Notes under the pieces: generated by a model
Database searches by the model: none
What the model was told of the DNA's origin: nothing
What the model saw: the letters and a program-made list of their open reading frames with translations, nothing else
NCBI RefSeq assembly: GCF_963678635.1
Contig: NW_026971283.1
Coordinates: 1-57,000 of the forward strand
Origin: Symsagittifera roscoffensis
Taxonomy: Eukaryota; Xenacoelomorpha; Acoela; Convolutidae
DNA: 57,000 bases
Direction of reading: 5' to 3'
Position numbers and translations under genes: made by a program
Part shown: one piece after another, positions 18,952 through 29,942 of the stretch
Layout: the number at the start of each line of letters is the position of its first letter
Position numbering within the stretch: the stretch's first letter is position 1

Positions 18952-19372
18952 ATGGATCAGTTTGTTCTAATTCCTTAATCAATTTATCAATCACAAAGTA
19001 CACTTTCCAAGAAAACCAAAACTGGAACACTGGAACAAAAGCAAGAAAAAGAGGAGATTGTACCAGAAGATTTTGATTCAATTTACAGTGCTGTAAATTT
19101 AAAATAAAAAACGAGTAACAATAAGCACCTGATTGATTTAATTTTAAATTCTCCTGAAATTAGACTAAGTGAGTTAGAAAATATCATATTAGATAATCGA
19201 GACACAAAAGAATCAATTGTAGACTTTGTGTGTGCACTTAAGTGAAAAAACACCAACTTTCTTGATATATTTTTTTACCATTTTGGAAGCAACACAAATT
19301 CCACCTAAACTTGTTACCAACAAGAATGCCAAAGCGAAAGACATAGGAACTTGAATCCCTTTCAAAATCTGA
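18952..19372 (+). pseudogene. Maverick 136-aa conserved protein, copy D (broken)
   Basis: ATG at 18952 then an early TAA and frameshifts, as in copy B. C-terminal IPFKI and TGA at 19370-19372 survive. Confidence 0.5.
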
Positions 19373-19938
19373 AAAAGTAAGACTAAACAGATTGTATTCT
19401 AGCGGTAGAGCTGCGTACGGTTTTATTCAAAACTTGAGTAAAGCAAGCGGATTGTCAAAAAAGAAAGTAGAACAATTTTTACAAACCAAGACATCGTATA
19501 CAAAATTTGGTCCACCAAATACGTGTTTCCGAAGGCTTCAAGCTTTTTCTAAATATTTCAATGAAATCTGGTGTATGGACTTGGCTTTTGTAGACAAGTT
19601 AACTAGTCAAAACAATGGAGTCAAGTTTTTATTAGTTGCTGTAGATATTTTTTCGAGAATTGTCAGAGTTCAAACAATGAAAACTAAAAATGCCAAAGAC
19701 ATTTTGCAAGCTTTCGAAAAATGATTTCTCGAAAAAAAAACTCCTGAAAAGCTGAGAATTTCAAAGAATGATACTTCGTTCCGAAAAGGATACAAACCAC
19801 AATTTATAGATAAATTTTTTTTTTGAAATTTCGGCAATATCTACTAAAAAACCTCCTACATAAATCACCAAAGATCTCGACAAAGAAGAAATTCTGGGAA
19901 GATTTCATGAAAAAGAGATGAGAAAATGTTCAGATTAA
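19373..19938 (+). pseudogene. Maverick integrase, copy D (catalytic half deleted)
   Basis: Same deletion as copy B: N-terminal part and first Asp open to 19724, then the C-terminal tail. No second Asp or Glu. Confidence 0.7.
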
Positions 19939-19980
19939 AGGTAAATTATTTTTAAACTAAATTTCTATCAATCAGTTGTC

Positions 19981-20796
19981 ATGGATTCTTTTACTATTGA
20001 GTTAGTTTCCAACGCTTCGTTTAATTGTTATCCGAATAACAGTCTTAGTTCCTTTAAAAATTTTCTACCGGAACAAATACATTTGAAAGGAGAATGGGAG
20101 GTTGCTATTTCAGAAATATCGTACCCTTCATTGTACCAAAACGTTACAGAGGGAAAGTTTACATTCGTAGATGGTAGAGAAAATACTGAGGAGAAAAGAA
20201 AGGTTGTACCGATGCATATTGAACCAGGATTGTATCCAAGTATTCTTGATAAAGTTTTAGCCATGAATGACAAAGTTTAAACGTATAGGCGCACAAAAAA
20301 TTTATTTTAACGGAATCTATTTATCAGTAGATAAGATATACAAAAAATTGCCATTCATTTACCTGAGGATCAATCAGTGTTTATAATTCAAAGTGCCAAT
20401 TTGAGTCACATTTTTGGTTGTGATTTATAACAAAATCAGACAGAGGTTATAATTAAAGGAAAAGGACCACATTATCCTCAGTATTCTTACGACATTATGA
20501 GAATACATTCCCTAATGATTTATAGTGATATTATAGAATATAAGATAGAAGGCGATACAAAAACTTCTTTACTGCGTTGTATCCCTTTCATTTCCAAAAT
20601 AAAAAACGGAGACATACTATCTACAGGAAAGTACATAAATTTTCAATCCTTTACGAATCTACAATTTGAAAAATTAAAAAAAAACAGCATAAAAATAGAA
20701 CTAAGGGATACGACAGGTAAAAAAATTCCTTTTGTGTCCGTAGGAACAACACGAGTTGTTCTCTTGTTTCGCAAGATTTCGGATAATCATTTTTGA
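19981..20796 (+). pseudogene. Maverick minor capsid (penton) protein, copy D
   Basis: Near-identical to copy B, with the same frameshift after AMNDKV and the intact C-terminal frame from 20497. Confidence 0.7.
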
Positions 20797-20814
20797 TTTA
20801 TACTTCATACAAAA

Positions 20815-21105
20815 TTGGTTGCTCAAAGTTCAGCTAATTTTCCTATGTTTCTTGGACATGCAAGACAGCGTGGAAGAGGTTTTGGAGCTCTCGCACAAAC
20901 TCTTGGGAGAACTGCAATCCCCTTCATTAAAAAATATATAGTCCCAGCTGCGAAAAGAATTGGAGCAGATTTGTTTGAAATTGCTGCTCCAGAGATTGGG
21001 AAAGTTGTTAGTGGGCGTAAAAAACATAAAACATTTGCAAAAGATATGGGAACAAAAACAGTTCGGAAACAATTGAGAGGTGGAAAAAAGAAAAACAAGC
21101 GTTGA
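20815..21105 (+). pseudogene. Maverick basic core protein, copy D (start codon lost)
   Basis: The coding frame is open, but an extra T changes the ATG of copies B and E to ATTGG. The C-terminus is highly basic (GGKKKNKR), like small DNA-condensing core proteins of Mavericks and adenoviruses. Confidence 0.6.
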
Positions 21106-21185
21106 ACTGGTAGAAACAGATCCATTTCTCGAAAAAGTAGATCGAAAAACCGTCACCCTCGCAACGACATTTTTGACAATAAAAA

Positions 21186-22437
21186 ATGAGTTTAAATCAA
21201 AGTCATTTTCGGTACGGGGCTTTTACAAACTCTTCATTGGAGACTTTTGATCAAGTCCCAGTTTTGTCATCTTACAGACAGGAAGTTTTTCCCAGTACTT
21301 CTCTGGATGCAATCAGTTTTGAGTTTGAATTTGAAACGGATTGTAATCTCTACTTGGATATGCGTGATACCCGTCTTAGCTTAAAGCTTCAATTATTCAA
21401 AGGAAGATTGTTTGATGCTTTCGAACCACAAACTTACTTAACTTATGTAAACAATCTACTACTTTATCTATTCTCCAATTGTGAGGTTTATATCAACAAG
21501 AAAATGGTTTACAGCGCCAATGGATTATATCCTCGTAAGGCACAAAAATCGAACAAACTCAACTCGTCAGCAGTGATTAATAAAGGAATACTTGCTTGTC
21601 ATGGATAGAGTTTTGAAGAATATCCTGATTCATTTGATATGGATCCATTCACTGTTAGAGCAAATCCGTTAGGAACAGGGATATGTTTTTGACTCTATGG
21701 GAGACTCGCCATTGATTTGTTTACTTGCGAAAGTTGTTACTACCAAATACCAAAGTACATTTAAACTTATTCGAGCTAGACCTAATTTTTACATGCTATC
21801 TGATAAGCTAAATATCAGTCTGAAAATTGTTGATTGTTCACTGTTTACTCGAAGAACTTTAGTTGCTGGACCTAATCATCAATACTTGCAAGGGAATCTG
21901 GAAAGAGAACCTGCTCAATACAATTACATGGAAACAATAGCAAGGACCTTTATCATTCCATCTCGTCAAAACCACTTCATACAAGAAATTATGTTCAATA
22001 GCGCACCAATAAGAGGAGTGGCTGTTGCAATGAATACAAACTCAGCTGTTGCAGGATCTTTTCATAAAAACCCTTTAAGCTATCAACAACTCCATTTGAG
22101 AGAGCTTAGAATTATTCGTGCTGGAAGAGCAATTGTTTCATTGGATACAACATCTCCTTGTCGTCCTTATGTCACAACAATTAAAGCAAAGCAGTTTAAC
22201 GAAGATTTCTCAGCTCTTCCTATGGAGGATTTCAAAATCACTATACTCTAGTTTTCGACTTGACTTCACTACAGAATGCAGCTGAACAGTTGCATTATCC
22301 AAAACTTAGTGGAGAAAGCTTGAGATTAGAATGTTTTTCCAGTTTCCTTTGGAGGAAGTACGGAAGTGATAGTCTTGGGAGAAAAACTGTCAATTGTTCA
22401 AAATGACAATTTCGGATTAGTTGCTGAAAACGCTTAA
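21186..22437 (+). pseudogene. Maverick major capsid protein (double jelly-roll), copy D
   Basis: ATG at 21186. First frame to the stop at 21606-21608 includes ISFEFEFETDCNLYLDMRD and TYLTYVNNLLLYLFSNCEVY. A second stop and a frameshift follow near 21690-21725. The next frame, to 22251, contains KLIRARPNFYMLSDKLN, NYMETIARTFIIPSRQN and VAMNTNSAVAGSFHKNP. Another frameshift precedes the final HYPKLSGES and IVLGEKL blocks, ending at the TAA at 22435-22437. The whole spans about 417 codons. The order of blocks matches the family often annotated as F54H12.2-like, the Maverick major capsid protein (from memory). Confidence 0.8.
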
Positions 22438-22681
22438 GTTTTTTGAGTTTTCAGGTTCCTATAAAAATGTTGTAGGTTTTTTGGGACTTATCGTTGTTAT
22501 TGTCTCTGTACTAACTGTTTTGTTTTTCTTCAGACCTAAATCTCCACAAAAGTTAGACAATGAATGCTGTTTAATTGAAAAACCGAGAAATTTCTTCAAC
22601 CTAGACCGTAAACCAGTGTTCAATAAAATTTGTCCAGTTCATAAGACTTTTGTATGGGATTTTGTTGATTCAACACCTTAA
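22438..22681 (+). CDS. small membrane protein downstream of the major capsid gene, copy D
   Basis: A frame open through the capsid stop to the TAA at 22679-22681, without an ATG. It has a transmembrane stretch VVGFLGLIVVIVSVLTVLFFF, then cysteines and a polar tail ending VWDFVDSTP. A 3' splice-like 'gagttttcag' lies near its beginning, so it may be an exon. Family not recognised. Confidence 0.4.
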
Positions 22682-22686
22682 TGCGT

Positions 22687-22754
22687 GTAAGTCATGAATC
22701 TTTTTTTTTCTAATCCAAAATACACTATCAAACTATTTATTTCTTTGTTTTTAG
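22687..22754 (+). other. possible 68-base intron before the protease gene
   Basis: A strong donor GTAAGT at 22687 directly follows ATGCGT, whose ATG overlaps the previous stop as TAATG. A T-rich tract and TTTTTAG acceptor end at 22754, 27 bases before the protease ATG. The same sequence is at 27440-27507. Splicing is inferred from motif quality only. Confidence 0.35.
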
Positions 22755-22780
22755 ATGTAAATCAATTAAAAAATGCAAAT

Positions 22781-23128
22781 ATGGATAATTTTCACTCCTG
22801 CAAATCATTGAAAGATAACTCTGAACTCAGGTACAAGTACATGAGATCTTACCCCTCTGATAAAGTACCTTAACTAACAAAATAATCTTTTGCAATTGTT
22901 AACTCAACCCCAAGCAATGATAGAGGTGAACACTGGATCATGATAGCACGATTGGACAAAACTTACTACTTTGCTGATTTTTTGGGTCGAAAAAGAACAA
23001 CTTATTCTTTTGTAACAAAAAAGTATTGGCAAATGGTTCCCAGAAAACTTAAAAAACTGATAATTTGTGTAGATTTTACGCAATTTATTCAGCAATTTTT
23101 CTTTTTAAATTCTACCAGAGAAACTTGA
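22781..23128 (+). pseudogene. adenain-like cysteine protease of Maverick, copy D (two stops)
   Basis: ATG at 22781. One frame runs to 23128 with stops at about 22871 and 22883. Conserved features are YPSDKVP, then FAIVNSTPSNDRGEHW with the catalytic His, and an Asp in YYFADFLGR. The usual C-terminal Cys-containing segment is not evident, so the end is probably lost. The family matures capsids, related to adenovirus protease. Confidence 0.65.
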
Positions 23129-23707
23129 TTAAAATTCATGATGTGCATGTTCTGAATTTTATAAGTAATTTTATGTAAATGTGTAGTTTTTTATTTGTAA
23201 GTGTAAATTATGACAGTAAATTTACTATACGACGCTGTGATTTATATAATTTCTGTGTAATTTAATTTTTTTTTCAAAAAGATTTGACTTCTTTTAAAGT
23301 TTCAGTAGGTTTTTGCTTTGCTTCAAGTAAATAGAAAGTAGATTATCTAATAAAATAGGTCAAATTACAGCTAATCTTATCGTGTTTTGAACTTTTTTGA
23401 AAACTTTTCAATTTTTTCGATAAAAATTCTAAGTTTTTACCCAAAAACTCTTACCATTGACTTACCAAGTTCCAAAAAACTATTTAAACGTCCTTCATTA
23501 CACAATCTACACGTAATTAGCCTTTGATTTTTACAAATTAGATAACACGCGCCAAGTTTTTGCAAAAAACTAGACATTTCCACACAAAAACCATAAAAGT
23601 TACGTTTTTCAAACCTTTTTCTTACCATCACACAAACCATAAAACCTTACCATTGGTTTTCTCTATCTTAATACAATGTAGATTCTATTCCCTATCTTAA
23701 TACATAG
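23129..23707. other. AT-rich terminal region of the Maverick, copy D
   Basis: No gene. It contains 'tatcttaataca' twice (about 23663 and 23693) just before the composition changes at 23708. Confidence 0.5.
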
Positions 23708-24094
23708 CATGGCGGACTGGCAATCTATAACGTATCTTTATACATGGGGTCCGCCATGCCCCCCCCCCCCCTGATCAGCCTCAACATCTACTACTAACGT
23801 TACCAACAAAGAACTCTAAGGTACCAGACAGGAAGATACGAGAAATTTCGATGAAGAAAGTGTCCCGAGTGATTGACGTGCAGAGGAACAACCAGGTGAA
23901 GAATGACTTCACAGGAGTTCCGGACAGGGATCCGCGAGCCTGCTTCAATCGATCGATCACATCTAATACTGGGTGACAGCTTGGTGAGAATACTCCAGAA
24001 CCTGAGGAGCTCCTGGATCACTAAGGTGATGGCCTTGGAGGTGCAACGATAGCCCAGCTATTTCGAATGGTGGAGCTGATGAACCCAGGGAGAG
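23708..24094 (+). pseudogene. 5' fragment of the SGNH-element, copy D side
   Basis: Begins with the inverted repeat CATGGCGGAC ... GTCCGCCATG (23708-23759) and a C-run. It then carries the start of the SGNH-like ORF, cut by the duplication junction at about 24094. The stretch near 24022 has a stop where the 28.7-kb copy reads through. Confidence 0.7.
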
Positions 24095-24124
24095 ATAGGA
24101 ACTTGAATCCCTTTCAAAATCTGA

Positions 24125-24692
24125 AAAAGTAAGACTAAACAGATTGTATTCTAGCGGTAGAGCTGCGTACGGTTTTATTCAAAACTTGAGTAAAGCAAGC
24201 GGATTGTCAAAAAAGAAAGTAGAACAATTTTTACAAACCAAGACATCGTATACAAAATTTGGTCCACCAAATACGTGTTTCCGAAGGCTTCAAGCTTTTT
24301 CTAAATATTTCAATGAAATCTGGTGTATGGACTTGGCTTTTGTAGACAAGTTAACTAGTCAAAACAATGGAGTCAAGTATTTATTAGTTGCTGTAGATAT
24401 TTTTTCGAGAATTGTCAGAGTTCAAACAATGAAAACTAAAAATGCCAAAGACATTTTGCAAGCTTTCGAAAAATGATTTCTCGAAAAAAAAACTCCTGAA
24501 AAGCTGAGAATTTCAAAGAATGATACTTCGTTCCGAAAAGGATACAAACCACAATTTATAGATAAATTTTTTTTATTTGAAATTTCGGCAATATCTACTA
24601 AAAAACCTCCTACATAAATCACCAAAGATCTCGACAAAGAAGAAATTCTGGGAAGATTTCATGAAAAAGAGATGAGAAATTGTTCAGATTAA
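24125..24692 (+). pseudogene. Maverick integrase, copy E (catalytic half deleted)
   Basis: Same as copies B and D: first Asp kept, second Asp and Glu deleted. Confidence 0.7.
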
Positions 24693-24734
24693 AGGTAAAT
24701 TATTTTTAAACTAAATTTCTATCAATCAGTTGTC

Positions 24735-25550
24735 ATGGATTCTTTTACTATTGAGTTAGTTTCCAACGCTTCGTTTAATTGTTATCCGAATAACAGTCTT
24801 AGTTCCTTTAAAAATTTTCTACCGGAATAAATACATTTGAAAGGAGAATGGGAGGTTGCTATTTCAGAAATATCGTACCCTTCATTGTACCAAAACGTTA
24901 CAGAGGGAAAGTTTACATTCGTAGCTGGTAGAGAAAATACTGAGGAGAAAAGAAAGATTGTACCGATGCATATTGAACCAGGATTGTATCCAAGTATTCT
25001 TGATAAAGTTTTAGCCATGAATGACAAAGTTTAAACGTATAGGCGCACAAAAAATTTATTTTAACGGAATCTATTTATCAGTAGATAAGATATACAAAAA
25101 ATTGCCATTCATTTACCTGAGGATCAATCAGTGTTTATAATTCAAAGTGCCGATTTGAGTCACTTTTTTGGTTGTGATTTATAACAAAATCAGACAGAGG
25201 TTATAATTAAAGGAGAAGGACCACATTATCCTCAGTATTCTTACGACATTATGAGAATACATTCCCTAATGATTTATAGTGATATTATAGAATATAAGAT
25301 AGAAGGCGATACAAAAACTTCTTTACTGCGTTGTATCCCTTTCATTTCCAAAATAAAAAACGGAGACATACTATCTACAGGAAAGTACATAAATTTTCAA
25401 TCCTTTACGAATCTACAATTTGAAAAATTAAAAAAAAACAGCATAAAAATAGAACTAAGGGATACGACAGGTGAAAAAATTCCTTTTGTGTCCGTAGGAA
25501 CAACACGAGTTGTTCTCTTGTTTCGCAAGATTTCGGATAATAATTTTTGA
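24735..25550 (+). pseudogene. Maverick minor capsid (penton) protein, copy E
   Basis: As copy D, with an additional stop where GGAACAA became GGAATAA near 24827. C-terminal frame intact from 25251. Confidence 0.7.
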
Positions 25551-25567
25551 TTTATACTTCATACAAA

Positions 25568-25858
25568 ATGGTTGCTCAAAGTTCAGCTAATTTTCCTATG
25601 CTTCTTGGACATGCAAGACAGCGTGGAAGAGGTTTTGGAGCTCTCGCTCAAACTCTTGGGAGAACTGCAATCCCCTTCATTAAAAAATATATAGTCCCAG
25701 CTGTGAAAAGAATTGGAGCAGATTTGTTTGAAATTGCTGCTCCAGAGATTGGGGAAGTTGTTAGTGGGCGTAAAAAACTTAAAACATTTGCAAAAGATAT
25801 GGGAACAAAAACAGTTCGGAAACAATTGGGAGGTGGAAAAAAGAAAAACAAGCGTTGA
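25568..25858 (+). CDS. Maverick basic core protein, 96 aa, copy E
   Basis: Intact from the ATG at 25568. N-terminus MVAQSSANFPMLLGHARQRG, a glycine/alanine middle (FGALAQTLGRTAIPFIKKY) and a lysine-rich end KTVRKQLGGGKKKNKR. It lies between the penton and major capsid genes. From memory, Mavericks and adintoviruses encode a small basic protein here, comparable to adenovirus core or pX-like proteins that condense DNA. It is the only complete copy of this gene in the window. Confidence 0.65.
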   Translation: MVAQSSANFPMLLGHARQRGRGFGALAQTLGRTAIPFIKKYIVPAVKRIGADLFEIAAPEIGEVVSGRKKLKTFAKDMGTKTVRKQLGGGKKKNKR

Positions 25859-25938
25859 ACTGGTAGAAACAGATCCATTTCTCGAAAAAGTAGATCGAAA
25901 AACCGTCACCCTCGCAACGACATTTTTGACAATAAAAA

Positions 25939-27190
25939 ATGAGTTTAAATCAAAGTCATTTTCGGTACGGGGCTTTTACAAACTCTTCATTGGAGACTTT
26001 TGATCAAGTCCCAGTTTTGTCATCTTACAGACAGGAAGTTTTTCCCAGTACTTCTCTGGATGAAATCAGTTTTGAGTTTGAATTTGAAACGGATTGTAAT
26101 CTCTACTTGGATATGCGTGATACCCGTCTTAGCTTAAAGCTTCAATTATTCAAAGGAAGATTGTTTGATGCTTTCGAACCACAAACTTACTTAACTTATG
26201 TAAACAATCTACTACTTTATCTATTCTCCAATTGTGAGGTTTATATCAACAAGAAAAGGGTTTACAGCGCCATTGGATTATATCCTCGTAAGGCTCAAAA
26301 ATCGAACAAACTCAACTCGTCAGCAGTGAGTAATAAAGGAATACTTGCTTGTCATGGATAGAGTTTTGAAGAATATCCTGATTCATTTGATATGGATCCA
26401 TTCACTGTTAGAGCAAATCCGTTAGGAACAGGGATATGTTTTTGACTCTAAGGGAGACTCGCCATTGATTTGTTTACTTGCGAAAGTTGTTACTACCAAA
26501 TACCAAAGTACATTTAAACTTATTCGAGCTAGACCTAATTTTTACATGCTATCTGATAAGCTAAATATCAGTCTGAAAATTGTTGATTGTTCACTGTTTA
26601 CTCAAAGAACTTTAGTTGCTGGACCTAATCATCAATACTTGCAAGGGAATCTGGAAAGAGAACCTGCTCAATACAATTACATGGAAACAATAGCAAGGAC
26701 CTTTATCATTCCATCTCGTCAAAACCACTTCATACAAGAAATTATGTTCAATAGCGCACCAATAAGAGGAGTGGCTGTTGCAATGAATACAAACTCAGCT
26801 GTTGCAGGATCTTTTCATAAAAACCCTTTAAGCTATCAACAACTCCATTTGAGAGAGCTTAGAATTATTCGTGCTGGAAGAGCAATTGTTTCATTGGATA
26901 CAACATCTCCTTGTCGTCCTTATGTCACAACAATTAAAGCAAAGCAGTTTAACGAAGATTTCTCAGCTCTTCCTATGGAGGATTTCAAAATCACTATACT
27001 CTAGTTTTCGACTTGACTTCACTACAGAATGCAGCTGAACAGTTGCATTATCCAAAACTTAGTGGAGAAAGCTTGAGATTAGAATGTTTTTCCAGTTTCC
27101 TTTGGAGGAAGTACGGAAGTGATAGTCTTGGGAGAAAAACTGTCAATTGTTCAAAATGACAATTTCGGATTAGTTGCTGAAAACGCTTAA
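25939..27190 (+). pseudogene. Maverick major capsid protein, copy E
   Basis: Near-identical to copy D with the same stops and frameshifts, and a few substitutions (SLDEISFEFE, KKRVYSAIG). The downstream frame starts at about 26465 rather than 21697. Confidence 0.8.
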
Positions 27191-27434
27191 GTTTTTTGAG
27201 TTTTCAGGTTCCTATAAAAATGTTGTAGGTTTTTTGGGACTTATCGTTGTTATTGTCTCTGTACTAACTGTTTTGTTTTTCTTCAGACCTAAATCTCCAC
27301 AAAAGTTAGACAATGAATGCTGTTTAATTGAAAAACCGAGAAATTTCTTCAACCTAGACCGTAAACCAGTGTTCAATAAAATTTGTCCAGTTCATAAGAC
27401 TTTTGTATGGGATTTTGTTGATTCAACACCTTAA
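27191..27434 (+). CDS. small membrane protein downstream of the major capsid gene, copy E
   Basis: Identical in protein sequence to the copy at 22438-22681; same lack of ATG and same possible intron after it. Confidence 0.4.
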
Positions 27435-27533
27435 TGCGTGTAAGTCATGAATCTTTTTTTTTCTAATCCAAAATACACTACCAAACTATTTATTTCTTTG
27501 TTTTTAGATGTAAATCAATTAAAAAATGCAAAT

Positions 27534-27881
27534 ATGGATAATTTTCACTCCTGCAAATCATTGAAAGATAACTCTGAACTCAGGTACAAGTACATGAGAT
27601 CTTACCCCTCTGATAAAGTACCTTAACTAACAAAATAATCTTTTGCAATTGTTAACTCAACCCCAAGCAATGATAGAGGTGAACACTGGATCATGATAGC
27701 ACGATTGGACAAAACTTACTACTTTGCTGATTTTTTGGGTCGAAAAAGAACAACTTATTCTTTTGTAACAAAAAAGTATTGGCAAATGGTTCCCAGAAAA
27801 CTTAAAAAACTGATAATTTGTGTAGATTTTACGCAATTTATTCAGCAATTTTTCTTTTTAAATTCTACCAGAGAAACTTGA
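27534..27881 (+). pseudogene. adenain-like cysteine protease of Maverick, copy E (two stops)
   Basis: Same as copy D, with the catalytic His in GEHW and no clear catalytic Cys. Confidence 0.65.
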
Positions 27882-28460
27882 TTAAAATTCATGATGTGCA
27901 TGTTCTGAATTTTATAAGTAATTTTATGTAAATGTGTAGTTTTTTATTTGTAAGTGTAAATTATGACAGTAAATTTACTATACGACGCTGTGATTTATAT
28001 AATTTCTGTGTAATTTAATTTTTTTTTCAAAAAGATTTGACTTCTTTTAAAGTTTCAGTAGGTTTTTGCTTTGCTTCAAGTAAATAGAAAGTAGATTATC
28101 TAATAAAATAGGTCAAATTACAGCTAATCTTATCGTGTTTTGAACTTTTTTGAAAACTTTTCAATTTTTTCGATAAAAATTCTAAGTTTTTACCCAAAAA
28201 CTCTTACCATTGACTTACCAAGTTCCAAAAAACTATTTAAAAGTCCTTCATTACACAATCTACACGTAATTAGCCTTTGATTTTTACAAATTAGATAACA
28301 CGCGCCATGTTTTTGCAAAAAACTAGACATTTCCACACAAAAACCATAAAAATTACGTTTTTCATACCTTTTTCTTACCATCACACAAACCATAAAACCT
28401 TACCATTGGTTTTCTCTATCTTAATACAATGTAGATTCTATTCCCTATCTTAATACATAG
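27882..28460. other. AT-rich terminal region of the Maverick, copy E
   Basis: Repeat of 23129-23707 with a few base changes. No gene seen. Confidence 0.5.
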
Positions 28461-28512
28461 CATGGCGGACTGGCAATCTATAACGTATCTTTATACATGG
28501 GGTCCGCCATGC
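28461..28512. repeat. inverted repeat at the start of the SGNH element
   Basis: Ten-base arms CATGGCGGAC (28461-28470) and GTCCGCCATG (28503-28512) enclose 32 bases, followed by a run of C. It sits exactly where the sequence changes from AT-rich to mixed composition. It could be an element end or the 5' part of its transcript. Confidence 0.55.
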
Positions 28513-29637
28513 CCCCCCCCCCCTGATCAGCCTCAACATCTACTACTAACGTTACCAACAAAGAACTCTAAGGTACCAGACAGGAAGATACGAGAAATTT
28601 CGATGAAGAAAGTGTCCCGAGTGATTGACGTGCAGAAGAACAACCAGGTGAAGAATGACTTCACAGGAGTTCCGGACAGGGATCCGCGAGCCTGCTTCAA
28701 TCGATCGATCACATCTAATACTGGGTGACAGCTTGGTGAGAATACTCCAGAACCTGAGGAGCTCCTGGATCACTACGGTGATGGCCTTGGAGGTGCAACG
28801 ATAGCCCAGCTATTTCGAATGGTGGAGCTGATGAACCCAGGGAGGATCCCTAGCATAATGATCCTAATAGGGACGAACAATGTATCTAGAGGCTCAGATG
28901 AGAAAGAGGCACAATGGGAGTCGATGATGGTGTGCCTATTCACTACTCTCTGGCAGAAATTCAAGTGCGCGGTACTGACCGTCTGCACCGTACCAATGAG
29001 CACGAAAACGTTGACATCGAGAGGAAGAAGACATAATCAAGGAGTCATCAGGTGGAACAACATACTGAGAAATCTGGCGAGTCGGAATGCTAGACGTATG
29101 ATCCTTATGGACATTGAACACGAGCTGAAAGCTATGGATCAGGCCAGACTAACCACCGATGGGATCCACTTTGATAGTATCGAAGGACAAGCCTGGATGA
29201 ACCGAGTCTTCCAGGAGCGACTGGATGAAATGGAAGTCGAGCTCTTTGATACGGGAGTGCTAAAGAAGGAAGAAACCACGAACGAGCCGGCAATTTCAAC
29301 CTTTGTGCCCCCTAACATAGAAACACGTCTGGGAACGGTCCCAGCCGTGACTTATAGACAGCAAAGCTCTAGCGAGCCAGGGCAAAGGACGTATGTACAG
29401 GATCGATTGGGAGAAGCGCCAATAAGAAGAACCATTCATCCAAGACGAAGATTAGGACCTGTCGATCCGACCACGGAGACGACAACCACCTCAAGATCAG
29501 AGACAAGATCAGAGACAACGAGTACTAGCCGAGAGAAGCGACGACCAGACAGGAGCTCTTTGATGTGGTCGAGGTCCATACCTTCTCCCTGGCATATCTA
29601 CAAACAGGACCTGAAAGATTTGCAGCAGATGTCATGA
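28462..29637 (+). pseudogene. SGNH/GDSL hydrolase-like ORF of a retroelement
   Basis: The frame starts at 28462, shifts before GDSLVRIL (GDS at 28724-28732) and shifts again near 28788. It is then open from IAQLFRMVELMNPG to 29637. It has the three SGNH blocks in order: GDS with the nucleophile Ser, IGTNN (GTNN at 28870-28881) and DGIHFDS (DGIH at 29158-29169, catalytic Asp and His). The tail is a low-complexity Thr/Arg/Ser region. SGNH domains in retroelements are thought to act as esterases or RNA-linked domains; here only the motif order is seen. Confidence 0.65.
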
Positions 29638-29942
29638 GGATGTTAAAAGGAGCGAGATTATCCGACAACGGACTGTACTCCATCGCAGGTGTGGACTGGT
29701 TGACAGCAGCTGGCATAAACTTCAGCTCCACCACCGCTTTGAGATTTGCTGATTTAGAGGGACTGTCTTCAAACAATACAATGGGTCCAGTAAATGCAAG
29801 AGCTTTGGAAGATGTAAAACTGAATCATGATGAAAGAATTCGAGAAGAAAGACCTGGAAGATTCTTGACAACGAGGGCACCAATAGGACAACGTGAAAAT
29901 GTTCAGGCAGATACGAGCAACCGCAGGTCACGTGAAAAATAG
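29559..29942 (+). pseudogene. retroelement polyprotein segment, frame-shifted
   Basis: Continues the coding from the SGNH ORF in another frame (LAYLQTGPERFAADVMRML ... LTTRAP). It overlaps the next frame. No domain recognised. Confidence 0.4.

Larger units (their letters stand above)
5626..21000. repeat. large tandem duplication, about 7.95-kb period (A+B versus C+D)
   Basis: Matching genes are displaced by 7,946-7,964 bases: 6157 to 14103, 7334 to 15284, 8670 to 16634 and 8954 to 16918. Beyond the B-specific 834-bp duplication the offset becomes 7,411 (11981 to 19392, 12570 to 19981). Identity looks very high by eye. The right boundary in C+D cannot be set exactly because D continues into genes absent from B. 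Confidence 0.85.
19343..28846. repeat. 4,752-bp tandem duplication (D 3' part and E)
   Basis: Sequence from 'ataggaacttgaatccc' at 19343 recurs at 24095, with offsets of 4,752-4,754 across all genes. The repeated unit runs through the integrase remnant, penton, core, major capsid, membrane protein and protease genes, then the terminal AT-rich region and about 385 bases of the SGNH element. The second unit then continues into the complete SGNH element. A short shared 'ag' marks the joint near 24092. Confidence 0.9.

Noticed and set aside
20823-21156. Minus-strand ORFs opposite the core-protein gene
   Set aside because: Shadow frames of the coding strand; the plus-strand gene is supported by three copies and context.
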